Positions 1 to 10,583 of a DNA stretch of 64,000 nucleotides are shown here, piece by piece. Position 1 is the stretch's first letter. Each line of letters opens with the position of its first letter. Where the stretch lies: NCBI GenBank assembly GCA_030148725.1, contig JASBSU010000045.1:1-64000 (forward strand), given 5' to 3'. This DNA is from Hyphomicrobium sp. GTDB taxonomy: Bacteria > Pseudomonadota > Alphaproteobacteria > Rhizobiales > Hyphomicrobiaceae. The translations under genes were made by a program, and so were the position numbers. The notes beneath the pieces were generated by a model, which was given only the letters and a program-made list of their open reading frames with translations, was not told the DNA's origin and made no database searches.

Positions 1-1566
<1,566 letters not shown>

Positions 1567-1608
1567 CCCGAGCTTGCTTTCTGCTCTCGATTGGGCGAGG
1601 GACGATAT

Positions 1609-2400
1609 ATGCGTCCACTCGCCCAATCCGTTTCTGCCGACTTCGCTGGCGTAGATTTCGTCCTCACCGACATGGACGACACGCTGACCTATCGAGGGCG
1701 GCTCCCCGCTGCGACGTATGACGCTCTGGAGCGCCTGCAAGCTGGTGGAGTGAAAGTCGTCCCCGTTACCGCGGCACCGGCCGGATGGTGCGATCAGATG
1801 GCTCGCATGTGGCCCGTCGACGCCGTCATCGGAGAAAACGGCGGCGTCAGTTTTCTCCGCACCTCGCACGGCGCTCGCCGCCTATGTTGGCACAGCGATG
1901 TGGCTCAGGCAGATGTTACCGCAAGACTGCGCGACCTGAGCGACCGGATCGCGGCTCAGTTCCCCTCTGCACGCCTCGCCTCAGATCAGCCGTTTCGCCT
2001 GACGAGCCTCGCCTTCGACCGGCCAGAGACGCTGGAAGAATCTGAAAATCTCAGCAGGGCGTTGCGCGCCGCAGGCGCCGACGCGACAGTCAACTCGATG
2101 TGGGTCTTGGCCTGGTTCGGCGGCTACGACAAGCTCAGCGCAGCGCGCCGCTTCATGGCCGAAATGTTGGCCATCGACATTGACGCAGACGCCGGGCGTA
2201 TCGCCTATGTTGGGGATTCCACGAACGACGCACCGATGTTTCGCCATTTCCAACGGTCGGTCGGCGTCAGTACCGTGATGGAATATCTGGCGGACATCGA
2301 CACGCCACCTGCGTGGATCACGCAGGGTCCCGGCGGAGCGGGCTTCGTCGAAGTCGTCGATGCCATCCTCGCTGCCCGCCCCGATGCTTCTACGCGATAA
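1609..2400 (+). CDS. HAD-superfamily (subfamily IIB-like) phosphatase
   Basis: A cytoplasmic phosphohydrolase of about 263 residues. HAD motif I is DMDDTLTY near residue 18, with the nucleophilic first Asp and the general acid two residues on. Motif II is the PVTAAP segment, and motif IV is YVGDSTNDAPMF near the C-terminus, which binds Mg2+. The large insert between motifs II and III resembles the C2 cap of sucrose-phosphatase and mannosyl-3-phosphoglycerate-phosphatase relatives, but the substrate cannot be read from the sequence. I chose the ATG at 1609 because the purine-rich GGGCGAGGGA lies just before it; an in-frame TTG at 1591 is less likely. It begins 42 bases after the desulfurase stop on the same strand, so the two may be cotranscribed. 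Confidence 0.82.
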   Translation: MRPLAQSVSADFAGVDFVLTDMDDTLTYRGRLPAATYDALERLQAGGVKVVPVTAAPAGWCDQMARMWPVDAVIGENGGVSFLRTSHGARRLCWHSDVAQADVTARLRDLSDRIAAQFPSARLASDQPFRLTSLAFDRPETLEESENLSRALRAAGADATVNSMWVLAWFGGYDKLSAARRFMAEMLAIDIDADAGRIAYVGDSTNDAPMFRHFQRSVGVSTVMEYLADIDTPPAWITQGPGGAGFVEVVDAILAARPDASTR

Positions 2401-2480
2401 TAAGCTTCGCTCTTTTTCTTCGTTCCCCGCGTTGTGCTCGCACCACTAACTAGCGCGGCGTGAATAAACGGAGGGGAGCA

Positions 2481-3509
2481 ATGATCCATCAACGCATCAA
2501 GGCGGGTGCCGGCGCTGCATTCGTATTCTTCGCGGCGGCTGCCGCAGGTGGCAGTACGTCCGCCATCGCCGACGATCCGACGAAAACTCTTCTCAACGCA
2601 TCGTACGATGTCTCGCGCGAGCTTTATAAGGACGTCAACGAGGCATTCATCGCCGACTGGAAGAAGAAGACCGGCGAGACCGTCGTCATCAACCAGTCGC
2701 ACGGCGGCTCGACGAAGCAGGCGCTCGCCGTCGCCAACGGCCTCGAAGCCGATGTCGTCACCTTCAACCAGGCACCCGATATCGACGTCCTCGTGAAGCC
2801 GGGCCTCGTCTCCGCCGACTGGCGCAAGGCATTCCCCAACGATGCTGCCCCTTACACAACGACCACCGTCTTCCTCGTCCGCAAGGGCAATCCCAAAGGC
2901 ATCAAGGATTGGGATGATCTCGCCAAGCCCGGCATCGGCGTCATCGTTCCCAACCCGAAGACCTCCGGCAACGGCCGTTACACCTATCTGGCAGCCTGGG
3001 GCTACGGCCTGAAGAAGTCTGGCTCGGACGCCGGCGCCAAGGAGTTCGTGTCGAAGCTGTTTGCCAACGTGCCGGTGCTCGATGGCGGCGGCCGCGGCGC
3101 CACGACGACCTTCACCCAGCGCGACACCGGCGACGTGCTCGTCACCTTCGAGAACGAGGCCAAGCTGATCGGCAAGGAGCTCGGTGAGGACAAGTTCGAC
3201 GTCGTCTACCCCTCGCAGAGCGTCATCGCCGAGCCGCCGGTCGCCATCGTCAACACGGTGGTCGACAAGCACGGCAACCGCAAGCTCGCCGAGGCGTATC
3301 TGAACTTCCTCTATTCGCCTGAGGGACAGGCAATCATCGCCAAGCACGGCCTGCGTCCGCGCAACGCCGATGTCCTCAAGGCCAACGCCGCACAGTTCCC
3401 GCCCATAGAGACGTTCCGCGTCGAGGATCTGCTCAGCGGCTGGGATGCGGTCAAGAAGCAGCACTTCGCCGACGGCGCCATCTACGACCAGATCACGGTC
3501 AAGCAGTAG
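2481..3509 (+). CDS. sbp: Periplasmic sulfate-binding protein (Sbp/CysP family)
   Basis: Substrate-binding protein of a sulfate/thiosulfate ABC importer, 342 residues. A signal peptide (basic MIHQRIK, Ala-rich core, cleavage after SAIA) is followed by the family signature LLNASYDVSRELY and the anion-binding QSHGGSTKQA segment. The ATG at 2481 follows a strong GGAGGGG Shine-Dalgarno; a GTG at 2460 is an upstream in-frame alternative. No CysT/CysW permease or CysA ATPase is adjacent, so it must work with transporter parts encoded elsewhere. Its position two genes after the encapsulin-type desulfurase suggests a sulfur-supply neighbourhood. A rho-independent terminator closes the unit. Confidence 0.93.
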   Translation: MIHQRIKAGAGAAFVFFAAAAAGGSTSAIADDPTKTLLNASYDVSRELYKDVNEAFIADWKKKTGETVVINQSHGGSTKQALAVANGLEADVVTFNQAPDIDVLVKPGLVSADWRKAFPNDAAPYTTTTVFLVRKGNPKGIKDWDDLAKPGIGVIVPNPKTSGNGRYTYLAAWGYGLKKSGSDAGAKEFVSKLFANVPVLDGGGRGATTTFTQRDTGDVLVTFENEAKLIGKELGEDKFDVVYPSQSVIAEPPVAIVNTVVDKHGNRKLAEAYLNFLYSPEGQAIIAKHGLRPRNADVLKANAAQFPPIETFRVEDLLSGWDAVKKQHFADGAIYDQITVKQ

Positions 3510-3523
3510 CGTCCGCAGGCAAT

Positions 3524-3562
3524 AGGGTCTCGGAGTTATCTCCTCCGGGACCCTTATTTTTT
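3524..3562 (+). terminator. Rho-independent terminator after sbp
   Basis: An inverted repeat (AGGGTCTCGGAG paired with CTCCGGGACCCT, one mismatch, loop TTATCTC-like) is followed directly by TTATTTTTT. It lies 15 bases after the sbp stop and points along the plus strand. Confidence 0.88.
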
Positions 3563-3662
3563 GGCCCCGATCGTAACTATCTTGGTGGAATAGATGGGCA
3601 TGAGGCTCCGCGTTGCGGCCTCCCCCCTGACGCACTCCACAAGTTGCGATAATTTGGCCGCC

Positions 3663-4508
<846 letters not shown>

Positions 4509-4523
4509 AAGGATAGCGCTTCT

Positions 4524-5018
4524 ATGTTGCTCGTTCGGGTCAAACGCGCCGTGCTCGCTTCAATCCTAGCTGCAGTCCTGTTCCCATTGCCCGGCTACGG
4601 CGTCCAAGCGACTGCCCAGGAGCCCGAGCAACAGCTTTCTATTGCGCCCACGCCGCCAGCAAGTGGCAAGCCCGCCGTATATGGCGCCATCGCCTTCGCA
4701 CCCGACGGGTCGTTCTTCTCGGTGTGGGAAATCGCATCGCGCCTGGAAGCCGAGGACAAGGTGCGTGAGGAATGCGCCACACTCGGACGCGGCGCCTGCG
4801 AAGCCGTCAGCTTCCGCGGCGAGATCTGCACCTCGATCGCCACCGGCGAGATCGGCAAGAAGCGCAAGATCACCTATGCCGGCGGTGGGTTGCAGCCTGC
4901 CGACGCCGAGCGGCTGGCACTCAGCCGCTGCAACGGCGACCGCCGCGCCCGCGGAACCTGCCAGCTCCGCACCACCGTGTGCGGCGACGGGCGCCTCGAT
5001 TCCGCCCGCGCCGACTAG
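4524..5018 (+). CDS. Secreted DUF4189-type protein
   Basis: A 164-residue exported protein of unknown function. The N-terminal ~32 residues form a signal peptide (LVRVKRAVLASILAAVLFPLPGYGVQATAQ). The mature part has the DUF4189 pattern: an AIAFAPDGSFFSVWEIASR segment, then regularly spaced cysteines (EECATLGRGACEAVSF, GEICTSIATG, SRCNGDRRARGTCQLRTTVCGDG) likely to form disulfides. An AAGGATAG Shine-Dalgarno sits 8 bases before the ATG. It starts 15 bases after moeB and may be cotranscribed with it, although no functional link is evident. Confidence 0.72.
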   Translation: MLLVRVKRAVLASILAAVLFPLPGYGVQATAQEPEQQLSIAPTPPASGKPAVYGAIAFAPDGSFFSVWEIASRLEAEDKVREECATLGRGACEAVSFRGEICTSIATGEIGKKRKITYAGGGLQPADAERLALSRCNGDRRARGTCQLRTTVCGDGRLDSARAD

Positions 5019-5056
5019 CCAGCGCTCCGATCACCCGAGCGTCTATTGGTAACATT

Positions 5057-5156
5057 TCTCTTGGCCGCGAAGCGGCAAGGCGCCAAGGGCGCCCGCGCCC
5101 TCGGCGCGGCCATCAGCGCGCGCGACCCTCGCCGCATACAAAGCTTCTGTCAGCTC
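5057..5156 (+). repeat. Dispersed ~100-bp intergenic repeat, copy 1
   Basis: GC-rich non-coding repeat between two convergent genes. The left half starts TCTCTTGGCCGCGAAGCGGCAA and contains short inverted repeats; the right half (5103-5156) ends ACAAAGCTTCTGTCAGCTC. The right half matches 47 of 54 bases with copy 3 (51078-51131), and copy 2 near 14.2 kb is a weaker relative. All three lie in the same orientation. It touches the last base of the neighbouring minus-strand stop codon. Confidence 0.75.
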
Positions 5157-6154
5157 TAGAACATCGCCGGGTGTACGCGGTCCGGCGGCGCATGGCCGTC
5201 GAGGAACGCCTTGATGTTGATGATGACCTTCTCGCCCATGTCGATACGGCCCTCGATGGTCGCCGAGCTCATGTGCGGCATGGCCACGACGCGATCTGAT
5301 GCCAGCAGCTTCGGGTTCACCGCCGGCTCATGCTCGAACACGTCGAGACCAGCACCCGCGATGGCGCCGGCCTCGATGAGCCGCGCCAGCTCGTTCTCGT
5401 CGATCACCTCGCCGCGCGCCGTGTTGACGATGTACGCCGACGGCTTCAGCAGTCGCAGGCGGCGTGCCGACAGAAGGTGATAGGTGCCGGGCGTGTGCGG
5501 GCAGTTCACCGACACGATGTCGACGCGCGTCAGCATCTGGTCGAGGCTTTCCCAGTACGTCGCCTCGAGCTCCTTTTCGAGATCGAGCCCGACTCGACGC
5601 CGGTTGTGGTAGTGAATCTGCAGGCCGAACGCTTTGGCGCGACGGGCCACCGCCGATCCGATCCGGCCCATGCCGATGATGCCGAGCCGCTTCCCGTAGA
5701 TGCGGTGGCCGAGCATCCAGGTGGGGGACCAGCCGGTCCAGGTGTCCTTGTGTGCCTTCAAATAGTCGGCGCCTTCGACCAGCCGACGCGGCGCCGCGAG
5801 GATGAGCGCCATGGTCATGTCGGCCGTGTCCTCGGTGAGGACGCCCGGCGTATTGGTGACGGTGATGCCGCGATTGCGTGCTGTATCGAGGTCGATGTTA
5901 TCGACGCCGGTGCCGAAATTGGCGATAAGCCGAAGCTGCGGCCCCGCCTGCGAGATGACGGCGCGGTCGATCCTATCCGTAACCGTAGGAACCAGAACGT
6001 CGGCGACTTTCAACGCTTCTGCGATCTGGGACTGCGTCAGCGGCGAATCATCGACGTTGAGCCGCGCGTCGAACAACTCGCGCATCCGGGTTTCGACGAC
6101 GTCGGGCAGCTTGCGTGTGACAATGACGATGGGCTTTCGGGCGCTGTTCGGCAT
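5156..6154 (-). CDS. D-2-hydroxyacid dehydrogenase (glyoxylate/hydroxypyruvate reductase type)
   Basis: NAD(P)H-dependent 2-ketoacid reductase of about 332 residues. The nucleotide-binding loop is GIIGMGRIGSAVARRAKAFG, followed by HNRRR in place of an acidic NAD-selecting residue, which favours NADPH. The catalytic residues are Arg in VNTARGEVID, Glu in GLDVFEHEP and His in MPHMSSAT. The frame extends upstream to 6250, but those 32 residues are low complexity and family homology begins at PNSARKPIVIV, so the ATG at 6154 is preferred. Hydroxypyruvate or glyoxylate is the likely substrate. A glycerate kinase 15 kb away could use the D-glycerate, but the two are not linked. It is divergent from the SH3b gene. 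Confidence 0.88.
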   Translation of the reverse strand: MPNSARKPIVIVTRKLPDVVETRMRELFDARLNVDDSPLTQSQIAEALKVADVLVPTVTDRIDRAVISQAGPQLRLIANFGTGVDNIDLDTARNRGITVTNTPGVLTEDTADMTMALILAAPRRLVEGADYLKAHKDTWTGWSPTWMLGHRIYGKRLGIIGMGRIGSAVARRAKAFGLQIHYHNRRRVGLDLEKELEATYWESLDQMLTRVDIVSVNCPHTPGTYHLLSARRLRLLKPSAYIVNTARGEVIDENELARLIEAGAIAGAGLDVFEHEPAVNPKLLASDRVVAMPHMSSATIEGRIDMGEKVIINIKAFLDGHAPPDRVHPAMF

Positions 6155-6341
6155 CGGGGGTCCGCTGGTGCCTCTTGAGTTGGGGGGAGGGGTAGGTCGA
6201 GTTGCTTCTCTCGCTCCGGCAGGTCTAACAGAACGCCATTGCAATGACAAAGTGCGGGATTTTCTCTCCCAGGTGACAGGTGCTAACTGGCCGCTGCGCC
6301 CTTTTTTGGGTTGCCGTTGCGATCTTCAAACGCCGGGGACG

Positions 6342-6914
6342 ATGAGGTCGATCACACGCATGCGGGGAACGGCGGGGCAAAACGTATATCGCAGAGCACT
6401 TTCCGGGCTGCTGCTACTTTCGACGATGCTTCCAGCGCTGGCCCAGCCGGCAGCCGGCACCTTTCAGGGCGGCAGCGGGTTGCCGGTGCCGCGCTTCGTC
6501 AGCCTCAAGTCGGACCGCGTCAACATGCGCAAGGGACCGGGCACGGATTATCCGACGGCCTGGGTATACCGCCGCGCCGGCCTGCCGCTGGAGGTCATCA
6601 AGGAGTTCGAGGGCTGGCGTCAGGTGCGCGACGCCGAGGGCGCCGCCGGCTGGGTGCTACAGTCGTTCCTTTCGGGGCGCCGCACGGCGCTCGTGCTGCC
6701 CTGGGAGATCAAGCCGGACGCTCCAGCGCCCAAGGTCGCGCTGCGCGCGAATGATAGCGAACGTGCACGCCCTGTCGCCATGATCGAAGCGGGCGTCATC
6801 GCCAACCTGCTGAATTGCGACGGCCTTTGGTGCCGCGTCAGCATCGACAAGTATCAGGGCTATATCGAACAGAAGAAGCTGTGGGGTGTCTACCAGGGCG
6901 AGGAAGTGAAATAG
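6342..6914 (+). CDS. Exported SH3b-domain protein
   Basis: About 190 residues with a signal peptide (YRRALSGLLLLSTMLPALAQ, cleaved before PAAGTFQ). Two bacterial SH3-like units follow. The first has the signature RVNMRKGPGTDYPTAWVY and GWRQVRDAEGAAGWVLQSFL; the second runs through VAMIEAGVIANLLNCDGLWCRVSIDKYQGYIEQ. Such domains usually bind peptidoglycan or act as periplasmic adaptors; no enzymatic domain is seen. The open frame extends back to 5802 over the antisense of the dehydrogenase, so I place the start at the ATG at 6342, with 6360 as an alternative. It converges on irr. Confidence 0.8.
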   Translation: MRSITRMRGTAGQNVYRRALSGLLLLSTMLPALAQPAAGTFQGGSGLPVPRFVSLKSDRVNMRKGPGTDYPTAWVYRRAGLPLEVIKEFEGWRQVRDAEGAAGWVLQSFLSGRRTALVLPWEIKPDAPAPKVALRANDSERARPVAMIEAGVIANLLNCDGLWCRVSIDKYQGYIEQKKLWGVYQGEEVK

Positions 6915-6934
6915 GCGGCAGCCAACGAGCCGCC
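6914..6934. terminator. Short hairpin between convergent SH3b gene and irr
   Basis: GGCGGC and GCCGCC separated by nine bases, with no U-tract on either side. It sits in the 38-base convergent gap and may help end transcription from either direction. Confidence 0.3.
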
Positions 6935-6952
6935 ATCCGTCCCGGAGTTGGC

Positions 6953-7399
6953 CTAGTCCTTCTTGGCCACCAAGCGAACCACCACGTCGATGTGCGTGAT
7001 GCTCATCCCCTCGGGCGGCTCCGGCACGCCGTCGACGCGAATGGCATGGCCGGGAATGTCACGCAGCTCGCCCTCTTCCTCGACGAAGAAGTGATTGTGA
7101 TTCGACGTGTTGGTGTCGAAGTAGGCCTTCGCGCCATTGATCGCGAGCTCGCGAAGCAGGCCCGCGCGCTTGAACTGGTGCAGCGTGTTGTAGACCGTCG
7201 CCAGCGACACGTGCTGGCCCACGGCCACGGCTTCGGCGTGCAGGGACTCGGCCGTCACGTGGCGATCGTCGCCGTCGAACAGCAGCGAACCGAGCGCCAA
7301 GCGCTGCCGCGTGGGACGCAGCCCCGCCTTACGCAGCAGCTGGGCCACACCGCGAGCGGGCTTGTCGTCTTTATGTGGTCCGGGATTGCTGTCGGTCAT
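6953..7399 (-). CDS. irr: Irr-type iron response regulator (Fur superfamily)
   Basis: A 148-residue winged-helix regulator. KAGLRPTRQRLALGSLL and the recognition helix VSLATVYNTLHQFKRAGLLREL mark the Fur superfamily, and the histidine motif SNHNHFFVEEEGEL is the Irr version of the metal/heme-binding site. There is no cysteine in the chosen reading, so the N-terminal Cys-Pro heme regulatory motif of Bradyrhizobium Irr is absent, as in Rhizobium-type proteins. Irr accumulates under iron limitation and acts on ICE operators; one such site precedes nfuA at 49229. The frame opens at 7477, but the ATG at 7399 gives the family length. The gene is divergent from fabA. Confidence 0.9.
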   Translation of the reverse strand: MTDSNPGPHKDDKPARGVAQLLRKAGLRPTRQRLALGSLLFDGDDRHVTAESLHAEAVAVGQHVSLATVYNTLHQFKRAGLLRELAINGAKAYFDTNTSNHNHFFVEEEGELRDIPGHAIRVDGVPEPPEGMSITHIDVVVRLVAKKD

Positions 7400-7494
7400 C
7401 CGCCTGCGCACTGCATCGAGTTTGAGAGAGCGTTGTCGCCCCGGCCGCGCCGCCTCGAAACCGAAACGACAGGGCAAGCTGACACCGGACGTAT

Positions 7495-7523
7495 ACTATA
7501 GGCACGGCGTCGCCCGCCTGCAA
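7495..7523 (-). promoter_or_regulatory. Candidate promoter for irr
   Basis: Read on the minus strand, TTGCAG (7523-7518) and TATAGT (7500-7495) are separated by 17 bases, about 95 bases before the irr ATG. The -10 matches five of six consensus bases and the -35 only three. No ICE-like operator was found in this intergenic region. Confidence 0.3.
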
Positions 7524-7654
7524 CTCGCACAAAATACGCGGCGGATTGCGCCGTCCCCGGCCTGCGCGCCGCTTACCCTTTTGAACGCCATATGACTGTG
7601 TTAGGAACGCCCCAACATGGCCAGGGGGCCCTATGAGCATCGAGCAAAGAAATC

Positions 7655-8197
7655 ATGACAGAACGCCGCACGAGCTTTGAATACGACGATTTGCTCGCCT
7701 GTGGTCGCGGAGAGCTGTTCGGCGCCGGGAACGCCCAGCTGCCGCTCCCGCCGATGCTGATGTTCGACCGTATTTCAACCGTCTCCGAGGCTGGTGGCCA
7801 GCACGGCAAGGGGCAGATCGCCGCCGAGCTGCAGGTGGCCGGCAATAATCGGCTGGACTGGTTCTTCAAATGCCATTTCCAGGGCGATCCGGTGATGCCG
7901 GGCTGCCTCGGACTGGACGCTCTCTGGCAAATGACCGGATTCTTCCTCGGCTGGCTGGGCGCACCGGGCCGCGGCCGGGCCCTTGGCGTCGGCGAAGTGA
8001 AGTTCACCGGCATGGTCGTCCCGACCGTGCAGAAGGTCGAGTACATCGTCGATATGAAGCGGGTGATCCTGCGCAAGCTCAAGCTCGCCATCGCCGACGG
8101 CGTCATGAAGGCGGACGGCCAGGTGATCTACACGGCGACCGACCTGCGCGTTGGCCTGTTCGAGGCGGGCGATACTGCCGCTGCCGTCAGTCCTTGA
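7655..8197 (+). CDS. fabA: Bifunctional 3-hydroxydecanoyl-ACP dehydratase/isomerase
   Basis: Dehydrates 3-hydroxydecanoyl-ACP and isomerises the product to cis-3-decenoyl-ACP, the branch point of unsaturated fatty acid synthesis. 180 residues, normal for FabA. The hot-dog-fold active site is visible: His in [15 protein letters not shown] and Asp in [10 protein letters not shown]. The Shine-Dalgarno is weak (GCAAAGAAATC before the ATG). It begins the fabA-fabB-fabI run and lies divergently from irr, an arrangement common in Hyphomicrobiales. Confidence 0.97.
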   Translation: MTERRTSFEYDDLLACGRGELFGAGNAQLPLPPMLMFDRISTVSEAGGQHGKGQIAAELQVAGNNRLDWFFKCHFQGDPVMPGCLGLDALWQMTGFFLGWLGAPGRGRALGVGEVKFTGMVVPTVQKVEYIVDMKRVILRKLKLAIADGVMKADGQVIYTATDLRVGLFEAGDTAAAVSP

Positions 8198-8279
8198 TCT
8201 TGATGATATTTCGTGCTCGCTTCCGCCGGAGCCGAACAGCGAGAGAAGCCGAAAGCTTCCGGTACGAGAGGATGGGCGG

Positions 8280-9512
8280 ATGAGACGTGTGGTCGTCACG
8301 GGCATGGGCATTGTTTCCTCGATCGGAAACAACAGCCAGGAAGTGCTCGCGTCCCTGCGGGAAGCGAAGTCCGGCATCGTCCGCGCTGAAAAGTACGCGG
8401 AATTGGGTTTCCGCTGTCAGGTGCACGGGGCGCCCAACATCGACTGGGAATCCCAGGTTCCTCGCAAGCCGCGCCGTTTCATGGGCGATGGCGTGGGCTG
8501 GAACTATATCGCGATGGACCAGGCGATTCGTGACGCCGGCCTTGAGGAAAAGGACGTCATCAACGAGCGCACCGGCATTATCGTGGGGTCCGGCGGCCCC
8601 TCGACCCGCGCCATCGTTGCGGCCGCGGATACGACGCGCGAGAAAGACCCCAAGAAGGTTGGCCCGTTCGAAGTTCCCAAGGCGATGTGCTCCGGGCCGT
8701 CTGCCGCGCTCGCAACCAGCTTCCAGATCAAGGGCGTCAACTACTCGATCGCCTCAGCCTGCTCCACCTCGGCGCACTGCATCGGCAACGCCGCCGAGCT
8801 GATCCAATGGGGTAAGCAGGACATCATCTTCGCTGGCGGCTGCGAGGAGCTGGACTGGACGCTCTCCGTGCTCTTCGACGCCATGGGCGCCATGTCCTCG
8901 AAGTACAATGACACACCATCCAAGGCTTCGCGCGCCTACGACAAGAACCGTGACGGCTTCGTCATCGCGGGCGGCGCCGGCGTGGTGGTCCTCGAGGAAT
9001 ACGAGCACGCCAAGGCACGCGGCGCCCGCATCTACGGCGAAGTCGTCGGTTACGGCGCCACGTCCGACGGCTATGACATGGTCGCCCCATCCGGCGAAGG
9101 CGCAGTGCGATGCATGCAGCTCGCGCTCAAGGGCCTCGATGGCAATGGCGTCGGCGGCAAGATCGATTACATCAATCCCCACGGCACCGGCACGCCGATC
9201 GGCGACTTGCGCGAGATCGAGGCCATTCGCAAGGTCTTCAACGGCGACGTTCCCAAGATCGCCGCCACCAAATCCCTCACCGGGCATTCGCTGGGTGCCA
9301 CCGGCGTCCAGGAGGCGATCTACTCGCTCCTGATGATGAACAACGGTTTTATTTGCGAAAGCGCCAACATCGAGGAAATCGACCCCGAGCTGGCCGATAT
9401 GCCTATCGTGCGGGAACGCATGGATAATGTTAGCCTTAACTGCGTGATGTCGAACAGTTTCGGCTTCGGCGGTACTAATGCCACCCTCGTTTTTCGCCGC
9501 GTGACCGGCTAG
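8280..9512 (+). CDS. fabB: 3-oxoacyl-ACP synthase I
   Basis: Condensing enzyme that elongates acyl-ACP with malonyl-ACP and is required for the unsaturated branch opened by FabA. 410 residues. The thiolase-fold triad is present: Cys in SACSTSAHC, His in [11 protein letters not shown] and His in [12 protein letters not shown], with the C-terminal glycine-rich [11 protein letters not shown]. The ATG at 8280 has the Shine-Dalgarno GAGGATGGGCGG just before it; the open frame from 8151 only overlaps the end of fabA. Pairing with fabA supports FabB rather than FabF. Confidence 0.96.
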   Translation: MRRVVVTGMGIVSSIGNNSQEVLASLREAKSGIVRAEKYAELGFRCQVHGAPNIDWESQVPRKPRRFMGDGVGWNYIAMDQAIRDAGLEEKDVINERTGIIVGSGGPSTRAIVAAADTTREKDPKKVGPFEVPKAMCSGPSAALATSFQIKGVNYSIASACSTSAHCIGNAAELIQWGKQDIIFAGGCEELDWTLSVLFDAMGAMSSKYNDTPSKASRAYDKNRDGFVIAGGAGVVVLEEYEHAKARGARIYGEVVGYGATSDGYDMVAPSGEGAVRCMQLALKGLDGNGVGGKIDYINPHGTGTPIGDLREIEAIRKVFNGDVPKIAATKSLTGHSLGATGVQEAIYSLLMMNNGFICESANIEEIDPELADMPIVRERMDNVSLNCVMSNSFGFGGTNATLVFRRVTG

Positions 9513-9625
9513 AACGGCCCTAAAGGCTGTCATGTTGGGCACAGCAGGCTGCGCGTTATCGGCTTAAGGAGCGCGCGGACAACGTCCGGCACGCCTACGC
9601 ACATTCAGGAACGACAGGAACTCCC

Positions 9626-10489
9626 ATGACCGAAATCGACCTCGCCAAGCCCGGCCCGATCATGGCTGGAAAACGCGGTCTCATCATGGGCGTTGCCAAC
9701 GAGCGCTCGATCGCCTGGGGCATCGCCCGTATCCTTGCAGGCCAAGGCGCCGAACTCGCCTTCACCTACCAGGATGGTGCCTTCGGCCGCCGCGCGCTTC
9801 CGCTGGCAAAGACTCTGGGCGCCGAGATCATCGAGCCCTGCAACGTCCTTGACCTCGAGAGCGTCGACAAGGTCTTCGCGCGCATCACCGAAGCCTGGGG
9901 CAATCTCGATTTCGTCGTGCACGCGCTCGCCTACTCTGACCCGCGCGAGCTGTCGGGCCGCTATATGAACACCACCCGCGAGAACTTCACCAACACCATG
10001 GTGATCTCGTGCTTCTCGTTCACCGAGGTGGCGAAGCGCGCCGTGCCGCTGATGAAGAACGGCGGCTCGCTGATCACGCTCAGCTACGGGGGCGCCACGA
10101 AGTCGGTCCCCTCCTACAACGTCATGGGCGTCGCGAAGGCGGCTCTTGAGGCTTCCGTCCGCTATCTCGCCGCTGACCTCGGCCCGCAGAACATCCGCGT
10201 CAACGCACTCTCTGCCGGCCCGATGCGCACGCTCTCCGGCGCCGGCGTGTCTGACGCCCGCGTCATCTTCAACTTCCAGAAAGAGAACGCTCCGCTCCGC
10301 CGCACGCCCACGCTCAACGAGGTTGGTGGCTCTGCGCTCTATCTTCTCTCGGATATGTCCGGCGCGGTAACCGGCGAAGTGCATTTCGTCGACTGCGGCT
10401 ATTCCACCGTTGCCATGCCGGCGCTCGATACGCTGAAGCAGATCGATGCCGAAGCTTCGAACCGCTCCTCGCCCGAAGCCGCCGAATAA
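9626..10489 (+). CDS. fabI: Enoyl-ACP reductase (NADH)
   Basis: Catalyses the last reductive step of the fatty acid elongation cycle. 287 residues, short-chain dehydrogenase fold. The cofactor region is GLIMGVANERSIAWGIA, typical of FabI, and the catalytic pair is Tyr and Lys in SYNVMGVAKAALEASVRYLA; LSAGPMRTLSGAG forms the substrate loop. AGGAA precedes the ATG. It follows fabB by 113 bases and is probably in the same transcript. The extra C-terminal segment after VDCGYSTVAMP is common in alphaproteobacterial FabI proteins. Confidence 0.96.
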   Translation: MTEIDLAKPGPIMAGKRGLIMGVANERSIAWGIARILAGQGAELAFTYQDGAFGRRALPLAKTLGAEIIEPCNVLDLESVDKVFARITEAWGNLDFVVHALAYSDPRELSGRYMNTTRENFTNTMVISCFSFTEVAKRAVPLMKNGGSLITLSYGGATKSVPSYNVMGVAKAALEASVRYLAADLGPQNIRVNALSAGPMRTLSGAGVSDARVIFNFQKENAPLRRTPTLNEVGGSALYLLSDMSGAVTGEVHFVDCGYSTVAMPALDTLKQIDAEASNRSSPEAAE

Positions 10490-10508
10490 CTACTGCCGCC
10501 TAATCAAT

Positions 10509-10531
10509 CTGGCGGGCACATCGCCCGCCAG
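10509..10531 (+). terminator. Hairpin downstream of fabI
   Basis: A perfect 9-bp stem (CTGGCGGGC and GCCCGCCAG, five-base loop) lies 20 bases after the fabI stop. There is no T-run after it, so intrinsic termination would be weak; it may instead protect the 3' end. Confidence 0.45.
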
Positions 10532-10583
10532 CTCAATCCATCGAGCATCTTGACGATCTGACGATGCCGGCTCACACACGCGC

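Noticed and set aside
6154-6250. N-terminal extension of the 2-hydroxyacid dehydrogenase
   Set aside because: The 32 extra residues are low complexity and lie before the conserved family start; the ATG at 6154 fits better.
7400-7654. ICE box controlling irr or fabA
   Set aside because: No TTTAGAA-N3-TTCTAAA-like sequence was found in this region.
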